DNA from: Hyposmocoma kahamanoa
Lineage: Eukaryota; Arthropoda; Insecta; Lepidoptera; Cosmopterigidae
Length of the DNA stretch: 64,000 nucleotides
NCBI RefSeq assembly: GCF_003589595.1
Contig: NW_020653200.1
Span: forward strand, 9,058,523 to 9,122,522
Direction of reading: 5' to 3'
Of the stretch, positions 11,421 to 26,639 are shown one piece after another; the stretch's first letter is position 1, and each line of letters opens with the position of its first letter. A program made the translations under genes and the position numbers. The notes beneath the pieces were generated by a model, which saw only the letters and a list, made by a program, of their open reading frames with translations, was not told the origin of the DNA and searched no databases.

Positions 11421-12735
11421 AGAGTGAGAATAATATCTTGGATATGATTACTCGATTGTTATATTTTGATAAATTACATATATAATATAATTAAATATAC
11501 AAAGATGATATTATATATATGGTGCGATAATGTAGATAAAGTAATAATGTGTGATAGACAAACGGAGTTACTGATTATCAGTACGTACAGATTTTAAGCT
11601 ATTACCTCAGTGTAGATCACGAGACCAAAATATAACCTTTCACAACCCTTTGACAATGGGTACTTTGATAATGGTATATTTTGATTACTTGATAAATTTC
11701 TAAAATAAATCCAGTTTAATTGAATGGCTGTGTAAAAACTCGGTAAATCTTACTCTTCATTGATTAAATGAGTATAATAAATAAACGTCCGAAATATTTT
11801 AAAAGAGAATTCAGTTTAATAAGCGACAAGACGAATAGGGACTTTACACTTATAAGTTATAAAAGTTATACTTAATTATATTTTCCGAACAATTCATACT
11901 TTTGTTAACAAAAAAGCCTGTCAAGTTTTAACTATTCTCATTTTAAAATCAAATGTTGAAAAACGGGCTAGCTCTGTGTGTTTATTTGAGAGAATTATTT
12001 CAATCCAAAAAAATATTTTATGTCCTTTTCTCAAAACTTAAATCCTCTCGAGCAGCAGAAATTAATCAATTACCCTGGTATATTATACAATATTGTATTT
12101 CTATAAAAAGATCTGGCTCTTAACTTAGTATTTACAATAAAAAGATAGGGCTTTCAAAGATTGTTAATTATACTATTTGACTCACTTATAAAATCCATTA
12201 AGGCTCTACCACTCACCCGTCTATTTTGCTGCTGTACAATTAAATTCGATGCAGTAATCCCGTTTCCGTAATGTTGCATCTTCTACGAATATATTCACTG
12301 ATAGTCTTGCTCAGGCCTATTCACGATATATAGGCTTTCACGGGATGACTATGTTGAATCTAGATAAACATAGGCAGGCAAATCTTAGATGTAGAAATAA
12401 ATCATGGAATATGGCACAAAGTCTAAGGCTCAATTTAAATTTGTAATCAGATCGTACGATTTCGTTACAAACGTAAATTATATACTTTGTAGCATTATGC
12501 TAGCATATAGAACGTTATGTCCATCCTCACTAGATACGATGCGGCTGCTGTTGGAATTTCAGAAACCGCGGGAGAATTCTCCGGAAGTTGCGCGACCTAG
12601 TTGTCGCCGTGCGTTTAGTTGGTACTTTACACCATTGACGTACCTACTTTATTGTAAAGTTCAATAAAATTCGCTTCCATTCCGTTCCGTGGCACCAAAT
12701 TGAGCCATAGACTACAAGTAAAGAAAAAACTCATA
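11421..12735. other. Gene-free AT-rich DNA
   Basis: No supported gene. A GC-richer patch at about 12535-12630 (with GAAACCGCGGGAGAATTC) is open for some 87 codons as part of 12404-12667, but lacks motifs or splice context. Confidence 0.45.
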
Positions 12736-12738
12736 ATT

Positions 12739-13045
12739 AGGAGGATGGAAAAATAGTCTAAATAATTATTACATAGGTAATGAACTTCGGCTCAACTCAC
12801 ACTGGCGCAGTGGCGAAGCGTGACGATGCGTCATGTTTTTCGAGTATAGCATATTCATCTCTATTTTCCCATTATTAAGGTACAAATTTGTGTTATGCAA
12901 ATATGGAGTCAAGCGTCTACGCGCGTCGACGAGTGTTACTTGAGCGCGTCGACGTCGTCGCCAGGCGTTGTAGTTGAAAAATAGGACGCGACGAGTCGCT
13001 TCGACTCTGCGCCAGTGTGAGTTGAGCCTACGGAATTTTTTCCAT
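12739..13045. mobile_element. MITE with TIR GGCTCAACTCACACTGGCGC inside a second inverted pair
   Basis: Inner inverted ends lie at 12790-12813 (GGCTCAACTCACACTGGCGCAG) and 13006-13028 (the reverse complement). Just outside is another inverted pair, GAGGATGGAAAAA (12740-12753) and TTTTTTCCATCCTC (13029-13042). The interior is rich in CGTCGAC-like palindromes. A truncated copy of the same end, including the outer motif, occurs at 15099-15150. No coding capacity was seen. Confidence 0.65.
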
Positions 13046-13082
13046 CCTCTAATACGCACATTAACAACTGGACAAAAAGCAA

Positions 13083-13575
13083 AAATATAAATGTAACAAT
13101 GGTATCAAGTTTAGGTACTGTATGATTAATGTGTATGCATGTGTAGGTACAGTTTATGCCTGATGAAGATACCTGACCCCTTAACCGTATGTTTGGTTCT
13201 GATTAGGGACAGGTAAGACGGTTAGCGTGAAAAAAGTGCCACCCGTAAAATTCATTTTGATTGGTATGATTTCTGATTGATGTATTGCATAATTAGTGAA
13301 TGATGATTTAAGACACTTTTAGTAGCAGTAGATCTCCTTGTGAAAGAGTTCGTCCAAGGAAGTTTATGTAAATAAGTTGGACACTTAATTACATGTTTAG
13401 ATACCTTTTGACTAGATATCTTTGGCAAAATTATGAACATAAAAAATGCACAATGGAGTCATGTACTTAGCAGAGGGCTAATTTAGTTTAGGTATGTTAT
13501 TATCTAAAGCACAATACAATTAATCGTAAGAGGCCACTTAAGTTTTAAGTTTCCTATAAGTAACATGAGTTTCTC
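13083..13575. repeat. Composite repeat, arm 1 of an inverted permuted pair
   Basis: This arm has block 1a (13090-13322), a 41-bp fragment of family A (13323-13362, AGATCTCCTTGTGAAAGAG) and block 1b (13363-13575). The MITE at 12739-13045 precedes it. Blocks 1a, 1b, the family A junction and the MITE end all recur inverted at 14561-15362, but in a rotated order (see findings). Confidence 0.75.
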
Positions 13576-14511
13576 TGCGTTGGCGTCGTCGTTGCAAGGT
13601 TACGAGATCTAACCGAGTAGACGTAGATGCTGAGATCTTTTAAGTTTCTTTGGTTACTTACTACTACTTCTCTAACTACTACTACTAGTCTACTACTAGT
13701 CTTTTTGCTCTATTCGATTTTTTATTAGGTATACCGGAGCCCAGCAGCTCTTATTATTTTACATTTTCCAAAGTTCTGCACATTTGCTCTCACAAAATAT
13801 TTTTTAAATTTAATATTTTTCCCGTGATTCCATTGTATTAAAGATTCGCGATGCGTGATCTTCTTGACTTCTTTCGTGGGCAACAATACCTTAAGCCTTG
13901 CCAAATTCTTTCATCACGATAGTAAACATGCTCCAAGGATAGTTCAGCGTGGCAGTTACTAGTGGCATACCCTGTCAGCGTGGTTCAGCTGTTGGTTGTA
14001 ATATTACAATGTAGATGCGCTAAGAAAAAGACGGTTGGTGCCTTCATTGGTGCGGTTGCTGGTGCAAACATAATGTATATATTTCGGTTCAAGTATAACA
14101 AGATATTATGTTAGTAAAGAAAATTAATTCTCTAGGCCGAATGACGACTCCTTTATTTTTATACTTTTTTCACAGTTTTGTACATTTAAGCGGACAGAAT
14201 TTTACAATTAAATGTTTCTCCCATTGTCGTAACCCATGTGAGCTTTGACTTCAATTATTATCAGATCACAGATCAAAATGCAAAATTTCAGCTTTATTAT
14301 GGCTTGTAGAATAAATAGTGTTCTTTATTTTAGTTTAAAAAATTGAAACTACAAAATTCCACTTGTAGATTGCAATTTGAGTGAATACAAGAAAGTTTCA
14401 CTTTCTTACGTGTTAAGCAGAAAAATTTAAAGGAACTGCAGCTTTTTGGTTGAAATTTGTATTTATGTTCTGTAATTCAAGATCAAATTGGCTTAAAAAG
14501 TGTTTTTTTTT
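13576..14511. other. Gene-free spacer between the inverted arms
   Basis: No gene is seen. A short trinucleotide-like run (ACTACTACTA, about 13660-13700) is present. The remainder is AT-rich and unremarkable. Confidence 0.45.
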
Positions 14512-14766
14512 TATTAGGCACACGACTTGTTCGTCCCGTCACTTGGCATTGTAAAAAAAAGATCTTAGGGGCACTTCCACTGCGTCTGTCATCCTGAGAC
14601 ATAAGTTGACAAGTCCTATGTGCCTATAATTTCACCAGTTCCCTTTTACCCTTCCAAATTGGAACGCAGTAATAGGTACTCACATTACTGTTTGGCGGCA
14701 GAAATACGTAAATAAAGTGCCAATTGCCAGTACTTTCCTGGACGAACTCTTTCACAAGGAGACGTT
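14512..14766 (-). mobile_element. Family A element, two pieces tail-to-tail
   Basis: A short + strand tail fragment (14514-14560, CACGACTTGTTCGTCCCGTCACTTG, then poly-A) is followed directly by a - strand copy of the body (GATCTTAGGGGCACTTCCAC through to CTTTCACAAGGAG at 14760). The orientation switch shows that this is not one intact insertion. Confidence 0.7.
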
Positions 14767-14799
14767 GAATGACATTTTAAGACACGTTTAGTTAGCAGT

Positions 14800-15362
14800 A
14801 GTGCTACTAATAGTGTCTTAAAACGTCATTCACTAATAATGCAATATATGGAAATCATACGAATCAAAATGAATTTTACGGCTCACTGGTTAACGGTCAA
14901 GTTTGTTAGACACTTTTTTCACACTAACCGTCCTTACCTGTCCCTAACCAGAACCAAATAGACGGTTAAAGGGCCACGTATCTTAAGGCATCAACTGTAC
15001 CTACACATCCATAATTAATCAAACAGTACCTAAACTTGATACCATTGTTACATTTAGGTACATGTTTGCCTTTTGTTAAATTGGTAATGTTGGTATTAGA
15101 GGATGGACAAAATTCCATAGGCTCAACTCACACTGGCGCAGTGGTAACTCGTAATATTACTTATAGGAAACTTAAAACTTAAGGGGACTCTTACAATTAA
15201 TGATATTGTACTTTAGATAATAACACACCTAAACAAAATCGGTCCTCTTCTAAGTAAACGTATCCATTGTGCATTTTTTTATGTTCATAATTTTGCCAAA
15301 GATATCTAGTAAAAAGGTACCTAAACATATAGGCAAGTGTCCAACTTATTTACATAAACCTA
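14800..15362. repeat. Composite repeat, arm 2 (inverted relative to 13.08-13.58 kb)
   Basis: 14806-15056 is the reverse complement of block 1a. 15095-15150 matches the MITE border (AGAGGATGGACAAAATTCC then GGCTCAACTCACACTGGCGC). 15153-15362 is the reverse complement of block 1b. The match is clear by eye over hundreds of bases with scattered substitutions and small indels. A local foldback (GAATGACATTTTAAGACAC ... GTGTCTTAAAACGTCATTC) lies at 14767-14830. Confidence 0.75.
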
Positions 15363-15433
15363 CTGTAATTTTATTTACATATACACAGGTATTGGCGTAC
15401 CAACAAGTCCAAAGCGCCATCTTATTGTTTTAG

Positions 15434-15482
15434 GAAATTGGGAAACGACTGCATCTCGGGCGTTCACGGAATTTTTAGGCAG
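15434..15482 (+). other. Possible mini-exon or exon fragment
   Basis: A 49-bp open segment is bounded by CTTATTGTTTTAG (acceptor at 15432-15433) and GTAAGC (donor at 15483-15484). Its central frame reads NWETTASRAFTEFLG. Codon use is coding-like, but no neighbouring exons were found and the flanks are repeats. It may be a captured exon fragment or chance. Confidence 0.2.
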
Positions 15483-15635
15483 GTAAGCACATTATATAAG
15501 TAATCAGAGTGGACTCCTATACGATTTATCTAGCTCGTATGAGCGTACTCGATCCGAGAGTACTCGTGTAGTGAAAACCCGTCTTAAATGGAGTAGTTTA
15601 TAAGCTTGACTGACAATATGGCCTCTGTTAAGGGG

Positions 15636-15935
15636 CTATTCCACCAACGAGACGAAACGAGTACGTTATTTATGTAATTTTAGTAATTTGTATGGCAAAA
15701 TTTCAATTCTCTCCTAACGCATCTTCGGTGGAAATGGTTTGGATTGACGAGAATGGACAAGGCGAGAATTGAAATAATTGTTGATGTAATATTGAACCGT
15801 TTTACTTCTCATATAGATTATACCTAATACTCCACAATGGAAACAATTTCTCTATTAACTTTTTTTCTCAATTTCACTAATAACGCGAGCTCCCGTGAAT
15901 TATAATGGTAATTTTTGGTGGAAAAAGGCCGGCAA
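15636..15935. mobile_element. Probable MITE with GGGCTATTCCACCAA ends
   Basis: The left end GGGGCTATTCCACCAACGAG is mirrored loosely at 15915-15935 (TTTTGGTGGAAAAAGGCC). Inside are subterminal TTTCAATTCTC and GAGAATTGAAAT motifs in both orientations. The TIR match is imperfect and no target duplication was settled. Confidence 0.4.
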
Positions 15936-16353
15936 CATTTCAATTCTCGTCTCGCTTCGCCTCGCCAATAAAAACCACCTCTACATAGGACAGACGTAAT
16001 GAAACATTTCCATCCGCACAAATAACAAAGGGGACAAGGACCTTGAAACATTTTTTACATAACTGTGGTTCTAAAATCTTAAATCATTATTATTTTATTT
16101 GTTTTGTTTGTAATGTATATGTTACTGGAAATGTATGTAATCCGTCATTATATACAATTCCTAGGAAATGTATGTAATTCCTAAAATCGCACGGAAATGT
16201 GTAAAATAAATTATATTAGACACATTTCCTAGGAAATCTATACATTTCCTAAATAGCAATCGGAAATGTACAACATTTGAGATTTCAATGGGTACGCGGG
16301 GATAGCGGGGCGAGGGGAGGGTATTGCTTCGTCTGATCAGGCGATCGCGCTAG

Positions 16354-17145
16354 TAGACATGGGGAATAGCGTTACATTTCTATCGCCGTGACCGTCGTTC
16401 CGGTTCCAAAAAAATCACAGTGATAAATCATCGTGATTTTGTCACGACTGTTACTTCCGTGACCTTGTCACGCCTATAACTTACATCACGATATACGGTT
16501 TTAGCCAGCGGCTTCTTTCTAATACTTATAGCCGTTTTTTATACAATGATTAAATTTTTACTCCCTTTGTAATAAGTTTAAATTCCATTCAAAAAGTTAA
16601 TTTTGTATATAATGTAATTTTGTTTGTTACTTATTTAATGCGAACCTTAGGATTGTTAAAAATAGCAATCAAGTGTAATGTAATTATATTTCTAGTAGAA
16701 TACACAAAATAGATTATACATAAATATAAAATACCAACTCTTCCTATAATAAAACAAATATACAAAATATTTTACTTTGTTCATAAATTGGTTTATAATA
16801 ACTGCTGCAGATTTTTTTCATCCGCCCTCTCTAGTAGTAATAAGCACCTACGACCTTTGTGAGTGAGCAAAGAAAGTCATCCTATTTCATTCACTCCCAT
16901 CGCCGAAATGGCTCGATTTGAAGAGAAGAACTACAACGAGTGGCGCGCTCAGTCACCACGGAACGGAGATCGCGCATTGTATCAAATACGTATGTCGTGA
17001 TGTGAGTGACGGGGATAGCTATTGGAACGGAGGAACACCTATGTGACTTTGGAACGTCGTTCCTTCGGAACGAATCACGGTGATACTGTTTGCCAGCGGA
17101 TCATCGTGATTTTTTCATCGTGACGTTATTTATCACCCACCGCTA
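16354..17145. mobile_element. Non-autonomous hAT-like DNA transposon
   Basis: The element of 792 bp is flanked by a perfect 8-bp duplication CGCGCTAG (16346-16353 and 17146-17153), the target size of hAT transposons. The ends are TAGACATGGGGAATAGCGTTAC and, inverted, TAGCGGTGGGTGATAAATAACG, matching the TAGnnnTGGG style of hAT termini. Subterminal ATCGTGATTTT / GTGACG motifs occur repeatedly in both orientations. No hAT transposase is encoded. It lies inside the older element at 16120-17579. Confidence 0.85.
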
Positions 17146-17190
17146 CGCGCTAGTGCCGCGTAAACTGTCAGTGCGTATGCGCGTCGCAGT

Positions 17191-17327
17191 CCCTCTGGGC
17201 AGCAACGAATTGTATTATTTAGGTTAAGTTAGGTTTTTTTTATACAAACGCGGAAGACCCTCTGGACAGAAACGAATCGGATTATTTAGGTTAAGGTTGG
17301 TTTCTTTATACAAAAGTCCCTCTGGGC
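17191..17327. repeat. Short tandem repeat, about 2.2 copies of a 60-67-bp unit
   Basis: Units start with CCCTCTGGGCAG at 17191, CCCTCTGGACAG at 17258 and CCCTCTGGGCAA at 17318. The first two continue with AACGAATYGKATTATTTAGG and TTAAG.TTGGTTT..TATACAAA. Differences between units indicate age. Confidence 0.8.
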
Positions 17328-17509
17328 AATGAGTGCTTTAATAAAAAATATTATTCTCATTTTAATGTGTTTTATTACAGAAAGCATTATTTTTATACAT
17401 TTCCTAATACGATATTGGAATTATATACAATTCCTAGGAATTGTACACATTTTCTAGGACATTTATGTAACTAATAGTTTTTGAAACAATATTTTATACA
17501 TTTCCTAGA

Positions 17510-18037
17510 TAGCTTCGGAATTGTATACATTTCCTAGGATTTGTATACAATTCCTAGATTTCATATATTTCCGGTAACATATATAACATGTATTCTCAAG
17601 ATCCCTCCAGTAGAACCTTTGAATTCATCATTGTAAATGAAAATTACTTATTTATTGCTGAATATTTTTATTAAATCCGTCATCAAAAAGCTTTTATAAT
17701 ATATACAGTTTATAATATATAATATATATATATATATATATGTATATAGCTTCGGAATTGTATATATTTCCTAGGATTTGTATACAATTCCTAGATTTCA
17801 TATATTTCCGGTAACATAAAGGTATAACATGTATTCTCAAGATCCCGCCAGTAGAACCTTTGAATTCATCATTGTAAATGAAAATTACTTATTTATTGCT
17901 GAATATTTTTATTAAATCCGTCATCAAAAAGCTTTTATAATATATACAGTTTATAATATATANNNNNNNNNNATCCGTCATCAAAAAGCTTTTATAATAT
18001 ATACAGTTTATAATATATATAATATATATACATATAT
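17510..18037. repeat. Segmental duplication across an assembly gap
   Basis: The sequence from AGCTTCGGAATTGTATA (17511) to the TA-rich run near 17715 is repeated from 17748 to 17962 with only a few differences (CCCTCCAG versus CCCGCCAG; a small insertion at AACATAAAGG). Part of it appears a third time at 17973-18020 after the gap. The copies are joined by (TA)n tracts. It may be a true recent duplication or an assembly artefact such as two haplotypes joined end to end. Confidence 0.85.
17963..17972. other. Assembly gap (10 N)
   Basis: Ten N characters interrupt the sequence inside the duplicated AT-rich segment. Their number need not reflect the real gap size. Confidence 0.99.
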
Positions 18038-18043
18038 GATGAT

Positions 18044-18079
18044 GGTACAGTATATATATATATATATATATACTGTACC
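18044..18079. repeat. Perfect 36-bp palindrome built on (TA)n
   Basis: GGTACAG followed by a TA run and then CTGTACC forms an exact palindrome. It lies at the junction between the duplicated segment and the next dispersed repeat. It could form a cruciform and may have caused the nearby assembly problem. Confidence 0.85.
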
Positions 18080-18081
18080 AC

Positions 18082-18215
18082 CTCAGTCAACCGTGACCAT
18101 AGGACCTGTAAAGGGCCCGAAACGTCAGTTTGACGGAAAACAAATATACGCGATTTAAATCCGGAAAAATAGTTTCATTTCCTACAATCGCGAAAACCTA
18201 AGAACTCGATAAGTT
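18082..18215 (+). repeat. Dispersed repeat, family H copy 1
   Basis: It contains CGTGACCATAGGACCTGTAA, AGGGCCCGAAACGTC and, further on, ATCGCGAAAACCTAAGAACTCG. The same features appear inverted at 36895-37045 (GAGTTCTTAGGTTTTCGCGAT ... TTCGAGCCCTTTACAG.TCCTATGGTCACGG). The class is unknown; it looks like the end of a retroelement. Confidence 0.65.
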
Positions 18216-18519
18216 TATTTTATTTTATAAGCACCATCGAGCCCCACACACACCTGTCAATGGCAACGGTTAGCGTGCCCGCGTCGAAATTGAATGAGAG
18301 GTCGTGTTTAGTTTCAGCGTCGATAAGTAAACATTCTCAAAAATAGTTGTAAGGATATTTTGCAATAAATAATTTTTATTTCAAATCGTCATTTAAATGT
18401 TATCCTGGCGGGTGTGGGGCAGCTTTGAACTTTTGAGTTCTTTCACAAGAATTTCTGAAGAAAGAAAAAGAAGAAGAAGAAATTCTGACAGTATTATAAA
18501 CTTTTTGATCGTGCTTATT

Positions 18520-18793
18520 ATGAATGGTCTAACTGACTGCGTAAAAACGCATTTGTTCTAAGCTGCCACCTTCTCAATACTTAAAGCTGACGTCAAGCAC
18601 CGTCGCATAAAAAAGTCTGCAGTCTGCAAATATATCACGGATAAACCTACCCTTTCAATTAAGATTGATAAACGCCACATCCTTACAACGGAAGTCCGTT
18701 CGGAAATCCTATCCAGGATGCTGCCAGAGGCCATTGAATTACAAAAACATTTCAAGACGAAAGATGACAACGATATTTATATAGGTTTGTACT
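18520..18793 (+). pseudogene. Exon-like open frame with one in-frame TAA, unrecognised
   Basis: One frame reads MNGLTDCVKTHLF (ATG at 18521), then a TAA at 18559-18561, then about 75 further open codons to TAG at 18793 (AATFSILKADVKHRRIKKSA, later TLSIKIDKRHILTTEV and RSEILSRMLPEAIELQKHFK). Composition and codon use look like real protein, with many charged helical residues. I do not recognise the family. It could be a decayed retrocopy, an exon with an unidentified acceptor after the TAA, or a short gene. It does not splice in phase to the kinase exon at 19219. No good polypyrimidine acceptor was seen. Confidence 0.35.
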
Positions 18794-19218
18794 AGCGTAT
18801 AAAGATGGTTTCTCTCCATACCATCAGCTAGGAATCGTGTATTTTCTTTAATGAAAAATCTGTAAAAATATAATAATATTATATATTATATTTCTAATTT
18901 CCTTTAAATTTCATAAAAGTTAACCTTTTTGGTCTGCAGTAAATTAAAAATAAAGCTTTTATATTAATGTGGCTTTTGTAACTACAATAAAGTAGTAATA
19001 ATTATATTCAGGGACCACTTTTTTCGTTGATTATTTTTCAAGTACCGGAAGGAAATATAATGCAATCGTAATTATTTCATTTTGCCGGTCAGGATATGAC
19101 GTCACTTAATATATATTTATCTAAAACAGATGGCACTAGTATCAAAAAGTTATTGTTTAAACTCAATTTATTGAAAAATGGTCGATTTAGCTGTATTTAT
19201 TTCCTTGTTTATTTTTAG

Positions 19219-19329
19219 AAATCATTTGGAGCATGTGATCAAATAACAGCGTTGTCGTCATACGCTCAGGCAGCTCGTGAGTCGATAGGCTCCGCGGCTC
19301 AAGGTATCGGAAATTTATTCACTCGCAAA
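19219..19329 (+). other. ATG-less in-frame extension upstream of the kinase start
   Basis: A strong acceptor (TTCCTTGTTTATTTTTAG, ending 19218) precedes 37 open codons that run in frame into the kinase ATG. They read KSFGACDQITALSSYAQAAR and then ESIGSAAQGIGNLFTRK. There is no ATG among them. Either this is 5' untranslated exon sequence, or an upstream exon supplies the start and the protein has a longer N-terminus in one isoform. The upstream exon was not identified; the GC-richer stretch at 18245-18350 is one candidate. Confidence 0.5.
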
Positions 19330-25082
<5,753 letters not shown>

Positions 25083-25758
25083 AGTACATGAATCGACTGA
25101 GAGGCAAGTAGTACGGCTGAAACGAATTTGTAGTACCACTACGGCAGCTGACCAGCGCGTGCTTATATCGGGAATTGTATTGGTGCTAACAGGTCTGATC
25201 TAGGTATGGACTTTAGGTAATGTTTTGTTTTATTTTACTTATCTCACCATTTCAATGTCATTGGCTATTAAATGCACGCACTGAGCCAAAGATCTTTAGT
25301 CGTTTTATAAAAGCTATGGTAATTTCTAAGTGTATAATTTTTTTTATGAATTTGTTAAATATTTTGACTACGCTTTCAAACCTTTCGAATTTACGACATT
25401 ATTTAAATATTTTATTAATTTGTCCTTAGTAATCGAATATTGTATTTAATATTTGGCCTGATGCGTTTTATTCAGACTCATCTTAAATGTTTAGGAATAA
25501 TATATTTTTTGTCAACAAAGTGTGATGTGTATGTACGTAGATAAATACTACTTTGTAGTAACATAAGTTTTGGTTATTGATTCTATCTGGCGCGATACTT
25601 ATCAAATGAAAAACTTATTGAAACCTTGTATTTAAAATTGTACAAATCATGACATGCCATTGTCGTCTTAGACATGTTTATATACACGTACACTTTATGG
25701 TCGTTAGCTGTTAGTGACAAATTAAAACAAATGGAAATGCGGACCCAAATTAACAAAC
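25083..25758 (+). other. 3' flank of the kinase gene, probable 3' UTR
   Basis: Sequence after the TAA at 25080-25082 is AT-rich with no open frame of note. No canonical AATAAA occurs in the first several hundred bases; the first clear one (25846-25851) lies in the MITE loop, so the cleavage site is unresolved. Confidence 0.4.
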
Positions 25759-25898
25759 CGCACCCCTCATGGAAGAATGGCATAAGTGGAGTTACGTCTG
25801 ACATGTATATTGCTCTTTTCCCCATTTTTCTGTATCTAATAGAGCAATAAAAATGTTTGACGTAACACCTCTTATGCCATTCTTCCACGAGGGGTGCG
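25759..25898. mobile_element. Short MITE, 140 bp, with about 40-bp terminal inverted repeats
   Basis: The left end CGCACCCCTCATGGAAGAAT, continuing GGCATAAGTGGAGTTACGTC, is matched inverted at the right end (GACGTAACACCTCTTATGCC, then ATTCTTCCACGAGGGGTGCG). Flanks share AAAC, a possible 4-bp target duplication, though this is not certain. No coding capacity. Confidence 0.75.
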
Positions 25899-26089
25899 AA
25901 ACAATAATTGACCGAAGGCGACTCTTGTATTTAAGTATGTTAGTGCCACGCGCTCATGCACATATGACGGAAAAGAACTCGAAACAAGTATTCATGTGCC
26001 AGGATTCGGCTCATATAACGAAAGTTGGTTTATAGGTTAGTCCCAAACAAACAAAAACAGTTGCAAACAAGCTTGTACAGGAACCTTAT

Positions 26090-26635
26090 CAGTCAGGCAG
26101 GCCTGGACCTCAGATCAGCATGTAGACACACAACTTCATCCGTTTCTCGTAAGGCTTAATGTCTTGGATAAGCGCCCCCGGGTGCACATACAGCACCCTC
26201 CATATCGTCCAGTTACGTACTGGAGTTCTTGACTCACTAGCCACTGTTAAACCCTTAAAGCTCTAACATGAACTACCAAATTTCCACTTTAGTAGCGGTG
26301 CTGTCGGCACGTCCACCTCCAGCCGAAGCGTCTTTCCAATTCCAAAATTCCCGGCTGGAAGGCCCGGTGGACATATACGATATCTTCTACTAGTCCATAC
26401 TAGTACCGGAGATGTCAGTCGCAATGTCATGCGAAAGCCGGACATAGCGTCCAACTTAAAAAGCAACTCACGGGTCCCGCGCATCTTTTCGCATTTGGCT
26501 CTCGTCCAAACCGCTACTAAGACGCGCTAGCTCCGCGCGGGGTTACAATACCCCGGCCACGTTACCGGAGCAGACGAACGAGTTCATCCCTGCAGCTAAT
26601 CTACTTAGCCCACTGTTCGGGGTTTCAAATTAGAA
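26090..26635. other. GC-rich island of unknown origin
   Basis: The base composition rises sharply relative to both flanks. On the - strand 26263-26484 is open for 73 codons (starting MRGTRELLFKLDAMSGF) and looks protein-like but matches no family I know. The right part reads CTAGCTCCGCGCGGGGTTAC and CCCCGGCCACGTTACCGGAG. It could be an old retroelement fragment or part of an undetected exon; I cannot decide. Confidence 0.35.
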
Positions 26636-26639
26636 GAAT

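Larger units (their letters stand above)
16120..17579. mobile_element. TIR element of about 1.46 kb carrying a nested hAT-like insertion
   Basis: The ends are TGTTACTGGAAATGTATG at the left and, in reverse complement, TGTTACCGGAAATATATG at the right. The first ~150 bp and last ~190 bp share many short palindromic blocks around ATTTCCTAGGAAAT and AATTCCTAGGAATT in both orientations, a foldback-like design. The flanks both read TATA, compatible with a TA or TATA target duplication. The middle is occupied by the hAT-like element and a short tandem repeat. No transposase frame was found. Confidence 0.6.

Noticed and set aside
18044..18079. Transcription terminator or cruciform regulatory site
   Set aside because: A (TA)n palindrome beside an assembly gap is better explained as a microsatellite-like repeat.
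18558..18770. 70-codon - strand frame
   Set aside because: The + strand frame over the same bases is longer and more protein-like; the - strand one appears to be its shadow.
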